Shown here piece after piece: positions 1 to 10,217 of a DNA stretch of 38,050 nt. Both the position numbers and the translations under genes were made by a program. Within the stretch, counting starts at the first letter, position 1; each line of letters opens with the position of its first letter. A model generated the notes under the pieces. The model did no database searches, was not told where the DNA came from, and was given only the letters and a program-made list of their open reading frames with translations. Source of the DNA: Nemertoderma westbladi (Eukaryota; Xenacoelomorpha; Nemertodermatida; Nemertodermatidae); the NCBI GenBank assembly GCA_032718475.1, contig JAUCBJ010008188.1, forward strand, positions 1-38,050, read 5' to 3'.

Positions 1-2
1 GT

Positions 3-320
3 AATCACATAATACTGCGCAAACGCATCTCACAGATTCGGTGCTCATCTCATCAGTTAGAAGTTGAGCGTGGTCGTTGGTACAATGTAGAACGCTCTAA
101 CCGATTTTGTCAAATTTGCAATAACAATAGTATAGAAGATGAGTTTCATTTCCTTTTAGAATGCAGTGCTTACTCAGAGTTGAGAGTAAAATATCTTGGA
201 AATTACTTCTCAAGGTACCCCACCAAAATAAAATTATCCGAATTATATGCATGTTTATATAAAGAATCTGCTGAAAAAATGGTGAATCTAGGCTTATTTA
301 TAATTTATGGTTTTTTGTGA
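3..320 (+). pseudogene. LINE reverse transcriptase ORF, C-terminal fragment
   Basis: An open frame enters from the left window edge and runs 105 codons to a TGA. It has the tail typical of Jockey/I-like non-LTR retrotransposon ORF2 proteins: a basic RISQIR..SSHQLEVERGR stretch followed by a zinc-knuckle-like FCQICNNN...EDEFHFLLECSAY, with Cys, Cys, His and Cys in the usual order. The upstream RT domain lies outside the window. No stops interrupt the visible part, so it may be relatively young, but whether the element is complete cannot be seen. Assignment to a clade is inference. Confidence 0.7.
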
Positions 321-728
321 AGAAACACTTTATTAATTAATTAAGTGCTCGTTATAAATATCAATTTCTAAATAATCGATATTATTACTATAATAATGGT
401 TGAACGGTTTATTGTTTATATTTGCTCTGCTGGGCCATTCTGTTATATTATAATCCGGTAATTGTATTTAATAATGTATAAATTCATGTCTAATTTAAGT
501 ACTGTATACTGGAGTTGTGCAATTTTAAGTAGACCCTTAATTGGGTACAGTTAATTGATTAAATTACTACTACTTAACTATACTAATTGAGGGAAACGGG
601 CTGGTTACAGATTCTGACTTTATAACCAAAACAAATGATCGATATATCTAGGCTCGATAGATCTAGGCTATCGCAGTACTGTAGGCTAGGTACTATAATT
701 ATTGTCTGTTCGAGAACGGCATATACAT
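321..728. other. AT-rich non-coding stretch
   Basis: No reading frame, RNA or repeat is recognised. It probably includes the 3' UTR of the LINE fragment to its left; no clear poly-A or microsatellite tail marks the element's end. Confidence 0.4.
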
Positions 729-963
729 ACAATATTGCAATGTTCTAAAGTTAATATACGGAAATAATAACCTGAAGCGAATAAAACTGAATAATCACTG
801 TTGCCGTTCCAGAAGCAAATTAACCTGTATAATTACCGAGGCCGCAGGCCGAGGTTATTATATTAGGTTAATTTGCTGAAGGATAAGGCAGAAGTGATTA
901 TTCAGTTTTATTCGCTGAAGGTTTTAATTTCCGTATATTAACTCTAGAACATTGCAATATTGT
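729..963. repeat. Long palindrome (foldback/MITE-like), about 235 bp
   Basis: The left arm starts ACAATATTGCAATGTTCTA and the right arm ends with its near-exact reverse complement TAGAACATTGCAATATTGT. The arms (about 729-836 and 850-963) stay paired through AATAAAACTGAATAATCACT and AATTAACCT, with small mismatches. The centre is the GC-rich CGAGGCCGCAGGCCGAGG near 838-855. There is no coding capacity. No convincing target duplication is visible at the ends. Confidence 0.75.
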
Positions 964-1099
964 GTTTATTGTTAATTTGAACATATTGAACGAACAACAT
1001 GGCAGCATAGTTTGTATTTTTAAGGATCGTTTTCTAATACAAAGACGCGTATTCAATTTTTTCAAGCCTTGCGTAGCATTTAAATCCATTTCCTTGAAT

Positions 1100-1275
1100 T
1101 AATATCGCTCCAGAGGTCGTGGGGTTCTACCCCTGCAGGCGGGCCAGAGTAGTGTTAGTTTTGGCACAAATGCTAAAACGGACTAACCAACCCAGGGCGC
1201 GCACATATTTGCTTTGTTACTTAAATGGTCGTTAAATGAGTACCAGTTATCTTCTTTGCCTGTAAGAAGTATAGT
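1100..1275 (+). mobile_element. 5'-truncated tRNA-derived SINE
   Basis: This matches the fuller SINE at 24601-24800. It retains the B-box-like GGTTCTACCCC (1123-1133), a middle section ending in a TTTGGCACAAATG-like core, and the tail TTAAATGG..GTTAAATGAGTACCAG. The A box is missing, so the copy is 5'-truncated or diverged. It is not a functional tRNA because no acceptor stem or anticodon arm can be formed. Confidence 0.65.
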
Positions 1276-1590
1276 TAGAAAATTTAAATGTTACGACTGG
1301 AAATGAGTCGTGAGAGCTTCTTTTGTATTTTTCGTACTTGTTACTAGGAGGTCTCCTTGTTTTTTTTCGTTTCCGCACTCATTGCCTCTAACATAAGGTA
1401 AGGACGACCGAATCTCTGCAACTACTGTATATTTTTTTAATTATCATATTTAATAAATTGTTGCAGAAATAATGTTCTTTTATTTTCTTCAATACTAGGC
1501 TCTTTTCACTGATGTGATAAATAAATAAAGATAAGGCAACATTCATAATAATAATACGATTTGTTGGTATTTTTAAAAACACTAGCTACT
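1276..1590. other. AT-rich non-coding stretch
   Basis: No gene or repeat is recognised between the SINE and the LINE fragment. Confidence 0.4.
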
Positions 1591-1594
1591 GTAT

Positions 1595-2011
1595 ATGTAA
1601 AATGGCTCAAAGAAACGAGAACATATTAAACCTGTGCTCAAATATTTCCACTGGTTGCCTGTATTGCGACGCATTGACTTTAAGATTGTACTTATAGTAT
1701 ATAAGTGTATCAATGGCTACGCTCCGAGCTATTTAAAGAATTTGCTGACCCGGTACATTCCTCATCGTTCTCTGCGTTCAGGTGATGATGAACTAACTCT
1801 GGTTGCGCCTCGTTATCGGCTAGAAAGTTACGGGAGGCGGGCTTTCTCAGTTGCCGGGCCCCGTTTATGGAACGCTCACCCTTATTCGGTCCGCAGCTAC
1901 TTTTCGTTAGAATACGTAATTAACTAATTGTGTACGCGTACCTGCGCCTTGATTTATTGTCCTTAAAAGGCGCGTTATAAATAAATTATTATTATTATTA
2001 TTATTATTATA
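1595..2011 (+). mobile_element. 3' end of a CR1/L2-like LINE with (TTA)n tail
   Basis: The frame from about 1607 to the TAA at 1927 encodes the conserved last section of CR1/L2-type RT proteins: KREHIKPVLKYFHWLPV, then FKIVLIVYKCINGYAPSYL, then SLRSG..LTLVAPRYRLESYGRRAFSVAGPRLWN. A short 3' UTR follows, ending in an ATTATTATT microsatellite (1985-2011), the usual 3' terminus of such elements. It is 5'-truncated and not functional alone. The motif block is strongly diagnostic of non-LTR retrotransposons; the exact clade is inferred. Confidence 0.85.
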
Positions 2012-2155
2012 TACAATTTTTATGAATACACTAACTACCATTGAAAACACTAGCTACCACAAAAATTTATCATGTAATGACTCCACAATATGTCCCAGAA
2101 CATAAAACAGCTATACAAAGCTATAAAATGGTGACACGGGTTAGTTACACTAGTA

Positions 2156-2175
2156 CCCCCCCCCCCCCCCCCCCC
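2156..2175. repeat. Poly-C tract (20 C)
   Basis: An uninterrupted run of 20 cytosines, then T and four more C. Length in such tracts is often uncertain in assemblies. Confidence 0.9.
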
Positions 2176-2654
2176 TCCCCGTAAAATTTAATGAAAATAA
2201 TAAGATGGCAAACAACGAAATAATCTTAAGTTTTTTTATGCCGTTTCTATCTAATTTAATGATGCTCACATGGCTTTTGGTGAGGTCAGTTTGTACTGTA
2301 ATTAAGAGTTATCATTCTTACGAATACTGGAGTAGAATTAAGAAAAGAGTATAATTTTAGGAAAAATGGTATCATAGGCCTACAACATTTACTGTATAGA
2401 ACATTTTTTTAAAAATAATTTATGATTATAATTGTAGCTAGTTTCCGTAGCAATATGCGAAAATTAACAATAAACGGATATAATACTGGTTTGTTGCCCC
2501 AGAAATGTGTTAACAAAAAGCGAGAATTAATGATAAACCCACATAAAGTATTTATTCATCGGAAATCATGCATGTACAGTATAGTATATGCGTCTCAAAA
2601 GGAACAGCATCAACATCGTAACAATTAGTGCAGTACTTGGAAATAATATATTAG

Positions 2655-3053
2655 CGTTGACCCATGTGAATAAGTATACCAGACTATTTGCTGTATATTT
2701 CACTTTGCAGTTATAACCCCATGTGAAGAATACAGTACCACACGTATTCACTAAAAACACAGGTTCTAGAAGAGCTGAATCTAACAGTACAGGTTATATG
2801 ATAGACATAGGGTGGTTTGAATAATATATATAATTTTAAATTAAAATTAAATTACTTAAATTAAAAATTAATTTAACTTAAATTTAAATTTAATATTTGA
2901 ATAATAATATATTCAAACCACCCATAAGCTTTATAAAACACTTAATAAGGATAAATTAAAAAAAAATACAAATTATTCATATAAATTTTCAATCATATTC
3001 CGACCGAAAAGTTACTTGTAGGGGCGTATTGTCTTCACATGGTCGACAGCATT
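2655..3053. repeat. Interspersed repeat related to 24970-25290 (opposite strand)
   Basis: Blocks shared, in reverse complement, with 24970-25290 include CCCATGTGAAGAATAC, TTTCACTTTGCAGTTA, AACACAGGTT..AGAAG.GCTGAAT, CCGACCGAAAAGT and the long AT stretch between them. The family carries several inverted copies of GTATTCTTCACATGGG. A 114-bp palindrome is inserted in this copy only (2810-2923). There is no coding capacity, and the element class is unknown. Confidence 0.7.
2810..2923. mobile_element. 114-bp AT-rich palindromic MITE
   Basis: The ends are perfect inverted repeats GGGTGGTTTGAATA... and ...TATTCAAACCACCC around an AT core built of TTAAATT words. Relative to the empty relative near 25105, it is inserted at AGCTTAT/TATGTCT with TAT on both sides, consistent with a 2-3 bp target duplication. 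Confidence 0.7.
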
Positions 3054-4440
3054 AGTAATTAAACAACAGGAAAATATTTAAAATATGTTCAATTGATATT
3101 GCGGCAATAAATAATAAAAGCGGCAATCATGAGAGTGATTTAATTATTTACATATACTGTACATTATTTTGAAACGCCGCAATATCAAGCATTCAATATG
3201 TAAGCAAGAATGCAGTAGCCTCTATCAGAACATTCAATAACAATTAATAGCCACTTCAGCTAAGCATACATTCACCAGTATGATTGGAACAACTGGTTGG
3301 AGTAACTCGAACTCGAATGAAAGCTACTCCCATATCAGGGGTATTTGTTATATTTGGGTTATTAATTAATTATTACCCATGAATTACAGTATTACAACCG
3401 CAAATATAACATAGCCTGAGGTCTAGGTCATCATCACTTGAATTTGGCAGGAGCTCAATTCCGTCGTGTAATTTGATGAATTTTGGTTGGCAGTCACGTG
3501 GTCGGAGGGAAATTTAAAAACAACAAGGTGAATTTCATTCCTACAGGAACAGTTTTATTACTTTACTGTATTACATACAGTACATCAGTATTAAATATCT
3601 TACTTACTATCATACCATACTACTGTACTAGTCTGCTAGTTGCTAGTTCAGCAGTGACAGAGTTACGGCCTACATGACACTTGGAGCTTGGTGCTGTGGT
3701 GTGGTGTCATAATAATAACTACCGGTACCGGTACCTACTGTATATAGTGCACACAGGCACTTGCACATGCTGATAGGCCCTTTTCAGCTATTAGTACTGT
3801 AGTACAGCTGTACGAGCGTACCACACCGGTGGTACTGCTATCAGTGCGATGTACTGTTACTGTACCGGTTCTGCTCTGCGGTTGCCTATATACAGCAATA
3901 TGGCTGGCTGGCGGTTGGTACTGTAGTTTATTATGGCAAATGGTAGGCCTACAGCCAAACAGGGGACAGCCTCCTACAGTCCTAGCCTAGCACCATTCTG
4001 CCATTCCCAGTAGTAATCCTGTAATCTGACAGTGCAGTCAGTGTGTACAGTGTACCTAAACCTAGTACAGTAGTAGACTACCTGACTACTGCTAGCCTGT
4101 ATCTGTGTATTGCTATACCAGTATTCCGGTACTGTACTGTATGTATATCAGTATATCATATATCACTGCTGCCCAGCTGTCATAGCCCCTTTTGGTATCG
4201 TACTGTTGCTTTACGTACACTACAGCACTAGTAGGGCTAGACAGCAAGACGTATAGATACTGAGATAGCACACAATGTACAGGCAACAGTGCGACAGACT
4301 ACATTTTAAACAGAACTGCAGTCGCAGTGCAATAAATATGTAATAATTAATTTTATACATTTATGTTTCACTTAATAATTTAAAAGGTGTATTAATTAGG
4401 TTAATTGGGAATCACAATAAACTATTTTAATTAATATATT
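3054..4440. promoter_or_regulatory. Region upstream of the PELP1-like gene, no gene seen
   Basis: This is AT-rich to about 3430. From about 3650 to 4250 it is dominated by simple words such as TACTGTA, GGTACC, ACCGGT and TAGGCCTAC. The promoter and 5' UTR of the gene starting at 4441 must lie here if they are in the window, but no TATA box, initiator or CpG-rich segment can be pinned down. Confidence 0.3.
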
Positions 4441-6933
4441 ATGGAACATTGCTCTTCCTTTCCTGTCATATTAAGGTGCATGCAATTAATTTCTTACGAC
4501 GACAGCTTCGCGAATAACAAGTCACTACAAGCCGATGTTTTACAAAGCGTAGAAGATCTTCTAAAAGAAGATGATTTATCCTTCTCTGAAATTAAACGTA
4601 ATGTTTCGTTTATTTTCGACTCCATCTTCCAAAAACTTGTCCTAGTATTCGATTCGGACGAGGTATGTTCCCGCACTCTACCGTGGTACCATCTGTTAAT
4701 AAAATATTCGGAACGCGAACTAATATCCAACCATGTATTCTACAACTCTCTCCGCGTTATCGTTCCACATATTTACCAAAATCCGGAAGTTTCTTTATCC
4801 ATTAAAAACGTCATTAAACTATTATTGAATGACGAAGTAGGTTTGAAATCATTCCCCGGTATCCACTTATTGTCGCGCTTACTGTTCTACTTTCCGGCGG
4901 CATGCTCAAAATTTTCTAATGAAATAGAAGATCAGTTGTTAAAGACCTTGGACCAGCGGAAGTACGCAGTTCTCGTTAGTCGCTGCTTCGCACTGCTTGT
5001 TAGATCAGTGGCGACTTCCACTCATATTAGCGGCAAGAGTAAACAAGATATATTCGCCGAGAAATGGCTTATAAACTTCGACAAGATTATCGCCATGTTG
5101 AGGGTGTTTTGGGGTCTAATAAACGATAATTTTGGCACTCAGATAAATGACTACCAATTTCCTGATAAAAAAGATGTACTAAAAGTGACTCTGGAATTAC
5201 ACAAAGACAGCCAATCTAGAATCATTCAATGTGCTTGTATCTATGAATCATTATGCGATTACGCAGTTGCTATGCTCCGAGTCGGGGGGAATAATGTTAT
5301 ACAAGTCCCGGTTTTAGATATATTAAACTTATTTAACTCGCTTTGTAAGAAGAACCAGCGTGCGACAACTAATACTCTAGATTCATCCACTGGTTTGTTA
5401 TCTGTGATACAACCTAATATATTGTGCCAATCTTGTAACGTTATTCATCAAGTTATCGCGACTTGTAAGTTGCAGGTTTCCCCTCACGTTTTGTCTGTTA
5501 ATAAGTTAATGTTGGCGTATTTAACTTTGAATACATCGGCTGGTGAGTGGTTCTCACAGAAATTAGAAGGGTCGGTTTACAATGTCCTCCGAGCTTTGGG
5601 GGTCACTCTTCGAGTTAATTCTGGACTGGAGGGCTTCGCTACTGAGTTATTGGATTTCGCTTTGAATGATATTTCCGTTTCTAGAATTAATATAAAAGAA
5701 ATACCTGTTGTTTCTTCAGTAAAACAATCTAACAGATCAAAAAAAGGTAAACTGGACAGCTGGACTACCGATCTTGTTGGACTTGCATCTTCTCGTGGGT
5801 TCAATTTCTGCAATCCTAGGGGCTGGTCGTTGTGCAAAGCTTCTCTTGATTTAATATCGACGTTATTCGAAGTTATTGGTTGTTACATGACGCCAACGTC
5901 GCATAAAAAAGTTCAAGAGTTCGTAATTCAGATGATAATTAATGTACAATCCCTCATGGAATCGAATTGCGTTTTACCCCTGCCATACTCCCACCCCCAG
6001 TGCCGTGTAGCGCTTTACTCCTTACTCATGGCTACTGTAACTCATTCCCATGGCAACTGGTTACCCCCTACCGGTTTCTCGGTGGACCTTATAGACCGAG
6101 CTTTGCGTCTCGACACCGACCCCGCTGTACTGTCGTTCTGCACACGCAGCTGCGGACTTCTTGGTTCGTTGGTTAACCCTCGTATTCCTTCGATACAACC
6201 GCCTCTCAACATCGTCGAGATCGCAAACCTGATAGAGAAACCAGTCGCGTCTACCCGCAGTAACCATAGGTTACCAACTAGTCGTATTACGAATCGACTG
6301 CGAGACGAAATGACAGGTCCGTCTTACAGACTATCAAGGCAACCGGGTCCGTCTGTTAGAACCGAACCAATGTCCATCGACAACCAGCAGACTTATATTC
6401 GAGATAACCCAGGGGAAACACTTAGTGACTCTGTTTTAGTTCCCAAAGAAACCGCTTGTACTCAGAAGGAGAACATATCGAATGGGTTTCTAGACGGGTC
6501 TGCTGATCCACAACCAACCGAAAGGAAAGAGTCAGACGTGTTAAATACCTCTCAACTCCCACCTAAAGCCAAAAGCAGCCAGGAGGTCCTAATAGATCGT
6601 CAAATCGCTGGTGTTGAAATGTCAAGCGACCTTCCAACCCCCAAATATGTTGAATCGATTATTCAACTTGACGAAAATGTATCTGCAAACCGTAAAAGGT
6701 CTGCCGTCAAGGGTCTAAATGTTACTGATGATAGAGATAATCCTTCAGAAGCTAAACTTAGCAAACATGACAACGAAGATGCTGGTAGTAGATCCACAGC
6801 TATTGGTAATGTTAATGGTATTGGGGAGGATTCCAGCAGTCTGTCTAGAGAAACGACCAGTAAACCTTGCGATTATGATTTAAATGAAATGTTGAATTGT
6901 TTCGTACCGGATTTACTGGAGGATGAGACGTAG
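4441..6933 (+). CDS. PELP1: PELP1/RIX1-like pre-ribosome processing protein, single exon
   Basis: An 830-residue protein from the first ATG of the frame to TAG. Family function: PELP1 (yeast Rix1) is a nucleolar scaffold that works with TEX10 and WDR18 in maturation and release of the 60S precursor; in vertebrates it is also a nuclear-receptor coregulator. Visible here: an N-terminal helical RIX1-type region (about 1-200) with one LxxLL motif (LSRLL, 144-148); a second helical region (about 320-420) around LCQSCNVIHQVIATCKLQVS; and a NUC202-like block near 505-590 with PYSHPQCRVALYSLL and DPAVLSFCTRSCGLL..NPRIPSIQPP, which resembles the vertebrate protein closely. The tail is polar with a basic NRKRSAVKG patch (about 750) and ends in NEMLNCFVPDLLEDE, resembling the C-terminal end of PELP1. 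The long acidic/proline-rich tail of the 1130-residue human protein is largely absent. No intron interrupts it, unlike vertebrate orthologues. A candidate ATTAAA signal lies at 7069-7074. Confidence 0.82.
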   Translation: MEHCSSFPVILRCMQLISYDDSFANNKSLQADVLQSVEDLLKEDDLSFSEIKRNVSFIFDSIFQKLVLVFDSDEVCSRTLPWYHLLIKYSERELISNHVFYNSLRVIVPHIYQNPEVSLSIKNVIKLLLNDEVGLKSFPGIHLLSRLLFYFPAACSKFSNEIEDQLLKTLDQRKYAVLVSRCFALLVRSVATSTHISGKSKQDIFAEKWLINFDKIIAMLRVFWGLINDNFGTQINDYQFPDKKDVLKVTLELHKDSQSRIIQCACIYESLCDYAVAMLRVGGNNVIQVPVLDILNLFNSLCKKNQRATTNTLDSSTGLLSVIQPNILCQSCNVIHQVIATCKLQVSPHVLSVNKLMLAYLTLNTSAGEWFSQKLEGSVYNVLRALGVTLRVNSGLEGFATELLDFALNDISVSRINIKEIPVVSSVKQSNRSKKGKLDSWTTDLVGLASSRGFNFCNPRGWSLCKASLDLISTLFEVIGCYMTPTSHKKVQEFVIQMIINVQSLMESNCVLPLPYSHPQCRVALYSLLMATVTHSHGNWLPPTGFSVDLIDRALRLDTDPAVLSFCTRSCGLLGSLVNPRIPSIQPPLNIVEIANLIEKPVASTRSNHRLPTSRITNRLRDEMTGPSYRLSRQPGPSVRTEPMSIDNQQTYIRDNPGETLSDSVLVPKETACTQKENISNGFLDGSADPQPTERKESDVLNTSQLPPKAKSSQEVLIDRQIAGVEMSSDLPTPKYVESIIQLDENVSANRKRSAVKGLNVTDDRDNPSEAKLSKHDNEDAGSRSTAIGNVNGIGEDSSSLSRETTSKPCDYDLNEMLNCFVPDLLEDET

Positions 6934-8124
6934 AATAGTATTTCTTTAGTTGATTGGCGGGTAATTTTGTATGTTTGCCGTTTAAGGTTGGAAGGAAATA
7001 TATTTAGAATTAATATTTACAATTATATTATAAAGTATACAATATACTAAATATTATGATATACTAAAATTAAACACGAACACATTTCCTGCTACGAACC
7101 CCATGCATTTGCAGCCATCTGACTGCAGCAAATGTCATGGGAAGGGATTCCTTTGTTGGATTCGGATATGTCAAACAATGAAATCAACGCGTTTCAGTTG
7201 TGAAGCGACTAATTACTAATTAAAGACTATTTACACCATTGTGTGAAAGGTATCACTTTTCAGCGCTACGACCCTGAGTGTATTTACGTACTTGGCGAGC
7301 GCAACGAGGAAGGTTTACGTAATTTTGATACATTATGTCAACTTATCAGCGTTCTGTATACTATTGTAATATTTAGGAATATTAATGAAATTCAGATACT
7401 TTTTTGATCGCAAACTTAACTTACATTGGCTATCATAAATAGGTAATACTCAAAACATGTTCTAGAAGATTATAGTTGCTAAGTTAGTTACTTGGCTGCG
7501 TTCCGTCCTATAGGCTGATAGGCCGCAACACTGCAAAGTGGTACTTTGCTGCGTTACAAGGATATCACCAGAACACACTGATAACTTGACATAATTTACA
7601 AATTTATTGAACATGTATTCTTAATATAAGATACTATTATTACAACACAGTGCAAATTAGTACAATTAATGGATAATACGTTGGAATGTGAATAGGACGG
7701 AGTGACGGACGTTAGTTCGAATCTCGTTAGATATCACAATGAATTGTTTAGTAATTAATTGTGTGTGTGTGTATTCTAATTACGTAATCGTAATGTGACG
7801 TTAACATTTGGGATGTATTTTTGCTACAACCGTATACTATAATTTAATAGGATAGTAATAAAAGTGAATAGTGAAGTGAATAAGTAAGAAGTGACAAGTG
7901 AATAAAGCGTGAATGAAAGTAGTGAGAAACAAATGTGAACGTGAAAAAGTTATTTTATAAACATGGGAATGGAAATGACTAACTTAAGTATAAGTGGGTT
8001 TATAGTCCACGGTTCAAGGTTAAACAGGCTACCCATGGCTGGTTTCTTAGGAATTGTTATTTCAATAAATCTACAATAAGGAGTTTTAATAAATGTGACT
8101 GCATACAGACATGGTAACTGGTTT
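6934..8124. other. Intergenic region between convergent genes
   Basis: AT-rich, no reading frame. It contains an ATTAAA at 7069-7074 that could serve the gene on its left, a stem-loop at 7100-7141, and near 7860-7930 a run of imperfect GTGAATAAGTGA-like words. No clear AATAAA for the minus-strand gene is seen close to 8125. Confidence 0.4.
7100..7141. repeat. Short imperfect stem-loop
   Basis: CCCATGCATTTGCAG and CTGCAGCAAATGTCATGGG pair around a short loop. Downstream of the PELP1-like gene; role unknown. Confidence 0.5.
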
Positions 8125-8748
8125 CTATCTGAGGGGGCCCTTGGGTGAAGGGAGTAACCGAATTTGGAAGGACAGTTTCAACCGATCACCCTCCCTCCAC
8201 CCCTCGATCTGATCGATAACATCCTCGATCGTGTAATATGGTGGCAGTATATTATCACCGTGAAATAAATCCACAACGCAGTTAAACCCTACGTGGTACT
8301 TTCTCCCCAACAATTGGGCGAGTGGCCCTATAAGGGTGTGCTTACCACAACTAAACCGACGGGGCTTAAACTGCTTGTACGTTGAATGCGGCCGCACCAC
8401 CGCAACTGCTTCTTTATAGCCGGAACTATCGGAAGAGGTTAACTCTAGGCGAGCTTGCTGCTCCAAATGGTAGGCTAAGTAATAGTCTACCTCGAGACCA
8501 ACCTTCTCTCCTAATTGTTTCGCTTTACTTTTAATAACATCGCGTTCGAAAGTCCGTCTTCTTTCCGACTCGTTAAGGTACAACTTTGGTATTAATTTAT
8601 AAACTAAATGGCTGAGGGTTTTATCTTCTTTTAGGATGCGAAAAGGGTCGGATTTTGGGATTTTTGTGTCGCACATGGGGCACGATCTGTTGCTTTCGCT
8701 CTTCGCAATGTTTTTTATGTATTTTACGATACAAGTTTTGCAGAAACT

Positions 8749-8829
8749 GTGCAAACATTCCACGATGCAGGTAGCGTTTATGAGGTATCCGTTACACAGC
8801 GCGCAAATTATATGGGGGTTCAGTTTGGA
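8749..8829. repeat. Left copy of 81-bp target-site duplication
   Basis: Identical base for base to 10137-10217. It lies in the RING-coding part of the PCGF frame and flanks the LINE; one or two outer bases could be chance matches with the element tail. Confidence 0.9.
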
Positions 8830-10136
8830 TTCTATTAAATCGCATCAGGGATCCCATTGAGAGACTGCTCCGTGGAAATCAGAATGGGTTCCGTAAAGGT
8901 CGTGGGACCATGGAGCCCATTTTGGCACTTAGAAGGATAATTGAAGAATTATCAAAAAAGAAAGACAGGCATCTGGCTGTTATCTTTGTTGACTTCTTCA
9001 AGGCCTTTGATTCAGTCTCTCGCTCACGTATGTTCAGCATACTTTCATTATATGGGATTCCTGATGAAATTATTGCAGCAATCAGATCAGTATACGATGG
9101 TTCGACAACATTTGTATCTACTGTTGACGGTGACACAGAACCATTTGAAGTGTTATGGGGCGTCCTCCAAGGAGACACACTTGCACCATTCTTGTTCATT
9201 ATTGTGGTTGACTATGTTCTACGCATGTCCTTAGATCATCATAATGATGATGGGGTGATGATAACTCCACCTACTGGCTCCAGAAGTCGAGGAAATCCTG
9301 CCAAGTACCTAACTGATCTAGACTTTGCTGATGACTTAGGAGTACTCTCAGAATCATTAGAGGGAGCCCAACGGCTCCTCAGCTCATTAGAACATGCTGC
9401 TTCTAGTGTTGGTCTTTTTATTAACTCCAGAAAGACCAAAATTCTGACAGTTAACTTTGAAAGTCCTCAGCAAGTCTCTGATCGGATGAGCATAAGCTCA
9501 AAGGATGGTATGCTTGAGCATGTGGACGACTTCTGTTACCTGGGATCATGGATCCGGAAGTCAGGTGAGGACCTTCGAATACGTAAGGGAAAGGCATGGG
9601 CAGCCTTGAATAGGCTTTCCAGGATTTGGAAGTCACCGAGAATTAATCGGAAACTTAAGGTCCGATTATTTAGAGCAGCAGTAGTTCCAGTACTCCTCTA
9701 TGGGAGTCCATGCTGGGCTCTAACTGCTGAGGACACCAAATCTCTGGATGGCACATTCACAAGAATGCTACGCCGGGTTCATTGTGTCAAGTACAATGCA
9801 CACATCTCCAACCAGACACTATATAACATTGGAGGTGTCTCATTGGTTCCCCCAAGCTTGACACTAGAACAAAATCGCCTCCGCTTTGCAGGACATTGCT
9901 TTCGCCGTGAGGACCAGCCAGTGCATAATCTTGTACTTTGGCAGCCTCATGGAGTGAATAAGCATGGTGGACAGCCCATGACTTTCTTGAGACGCATCTT
10001 AAAGGACACTGGCCTTAAAGATGCGGATGATCTAGCAAATGTCATGGGTGATAGGGAGTTGTGGCGGTGCAATTTTGTTGACAAGCCGGCACAGCATTCT
10101 TAAAAATGCAGCATGCCGATCCTAGTAGTAGTAGTA
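8830..10136 (+). mobile_element. 5'-truncated non-LTR retrotransposon with (TAG)n tail
   Basis: The element starts abruptly inside the reverse-transcriptase coding region, ends after a short 3' UTR in CCTAGTAGTAGTAGTAG, and is bracketed by an 81-bp direct duplication of host exon. These are the hallmarks of target-primed reverse transcription with 5' truncation. It is antisense to the PCGF gene. Two further pieces of the same family lie at 10513-10642 and 14469-14578. The simple tandem-repeat tail and the RT sequence style suggest an RTE-like or related LINE, but this is inference. Confidence 0.9.
8832..10103 (+). CDS. Partial LINE reverse transcriptase
   Basis: The frame is open for 424 codons from the truncation point to TAA; the internal ATG at 8910 is not the native start. 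RT motifs appear in order: NQNGFRKGRGT; VIFVDFFKAFDSV, carrying the first catalytic Asp; GVLQGDTLAPFLF; and LTDLDFADDLGVLS, with the FADD catalytic pair. These are followed by the thumb and the C-terminal part (FCYLGSWIRKSG, VLLYGSPCWALT, LRFAGHCFRRED, DRELWRCNF). The endonuclease domain and the N-terminal RT segments are missing. No internal stops or frameshifts are visible, consistent with a recent insertion. Confidence 0.9.
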   Translation, partial: LLNRIRDPIERLLRGNQNGFRKGRGTMEPILALRRIIEELSKKKDRHLAVIFVDFFKAFDSVSRSRMFSILSLYGIPDEIIAAIRSVYDGSTTFVSTVDGDTEPFEVLWGVLQGDTLAPFLFIIVVDYVLRMSLDHHNDDGVMITPPTGSRSRGNPAKYLTDLDFADDLGVLSESLEGAQRLLSSLEHAASSVGLFINSRKTKILTVNFESPQQVSDRMSISSKDGMLEHVDDFCYLGSWIRKSGEDLRIRKGKAWAALNRLSRIWKSPRINRKLKVRLFRAAVVPVLLYGSPCWALTAEDTKSLDGTFTRMLRRVHCVKYNAHISNQTLYNIGGVSLVPPSLTLEQNRLRFAGHCFRREDQPVHNLVLWQPHGVNKHGGQPMTFLRRILKDTGLKDADDLANVMGDRELWRCNFVDKPAQHS

Positions 10137-10217
10137 GTGCAAACATTCCACGATGCAGGTAGCGTTTATGAGGTATCCGTTACACAGCGCGCAAATTATA
10201 TGGGGGTTCAGTTTGGA
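10137..10217. repeat. Right copy of 81-bp target-site duplication
   Basis: Identical to 8749-8829. This copy is continuous with the gene's 5' end, including the start codon at 10256-10254. Confidence 0.9.

Noticed and set aside
5577-6267. Open frames opposite or shifted within the PELP1-like gene
   Set aside because: They are shadows of the long conserved plus-strand frame with no family signals of their own.
7100-7141. Stem-loop as a microRNA precursor
   Set aside because: The stem is only about 15 bp, with mismatches, which is shorter than typical precursors; no other evidence.
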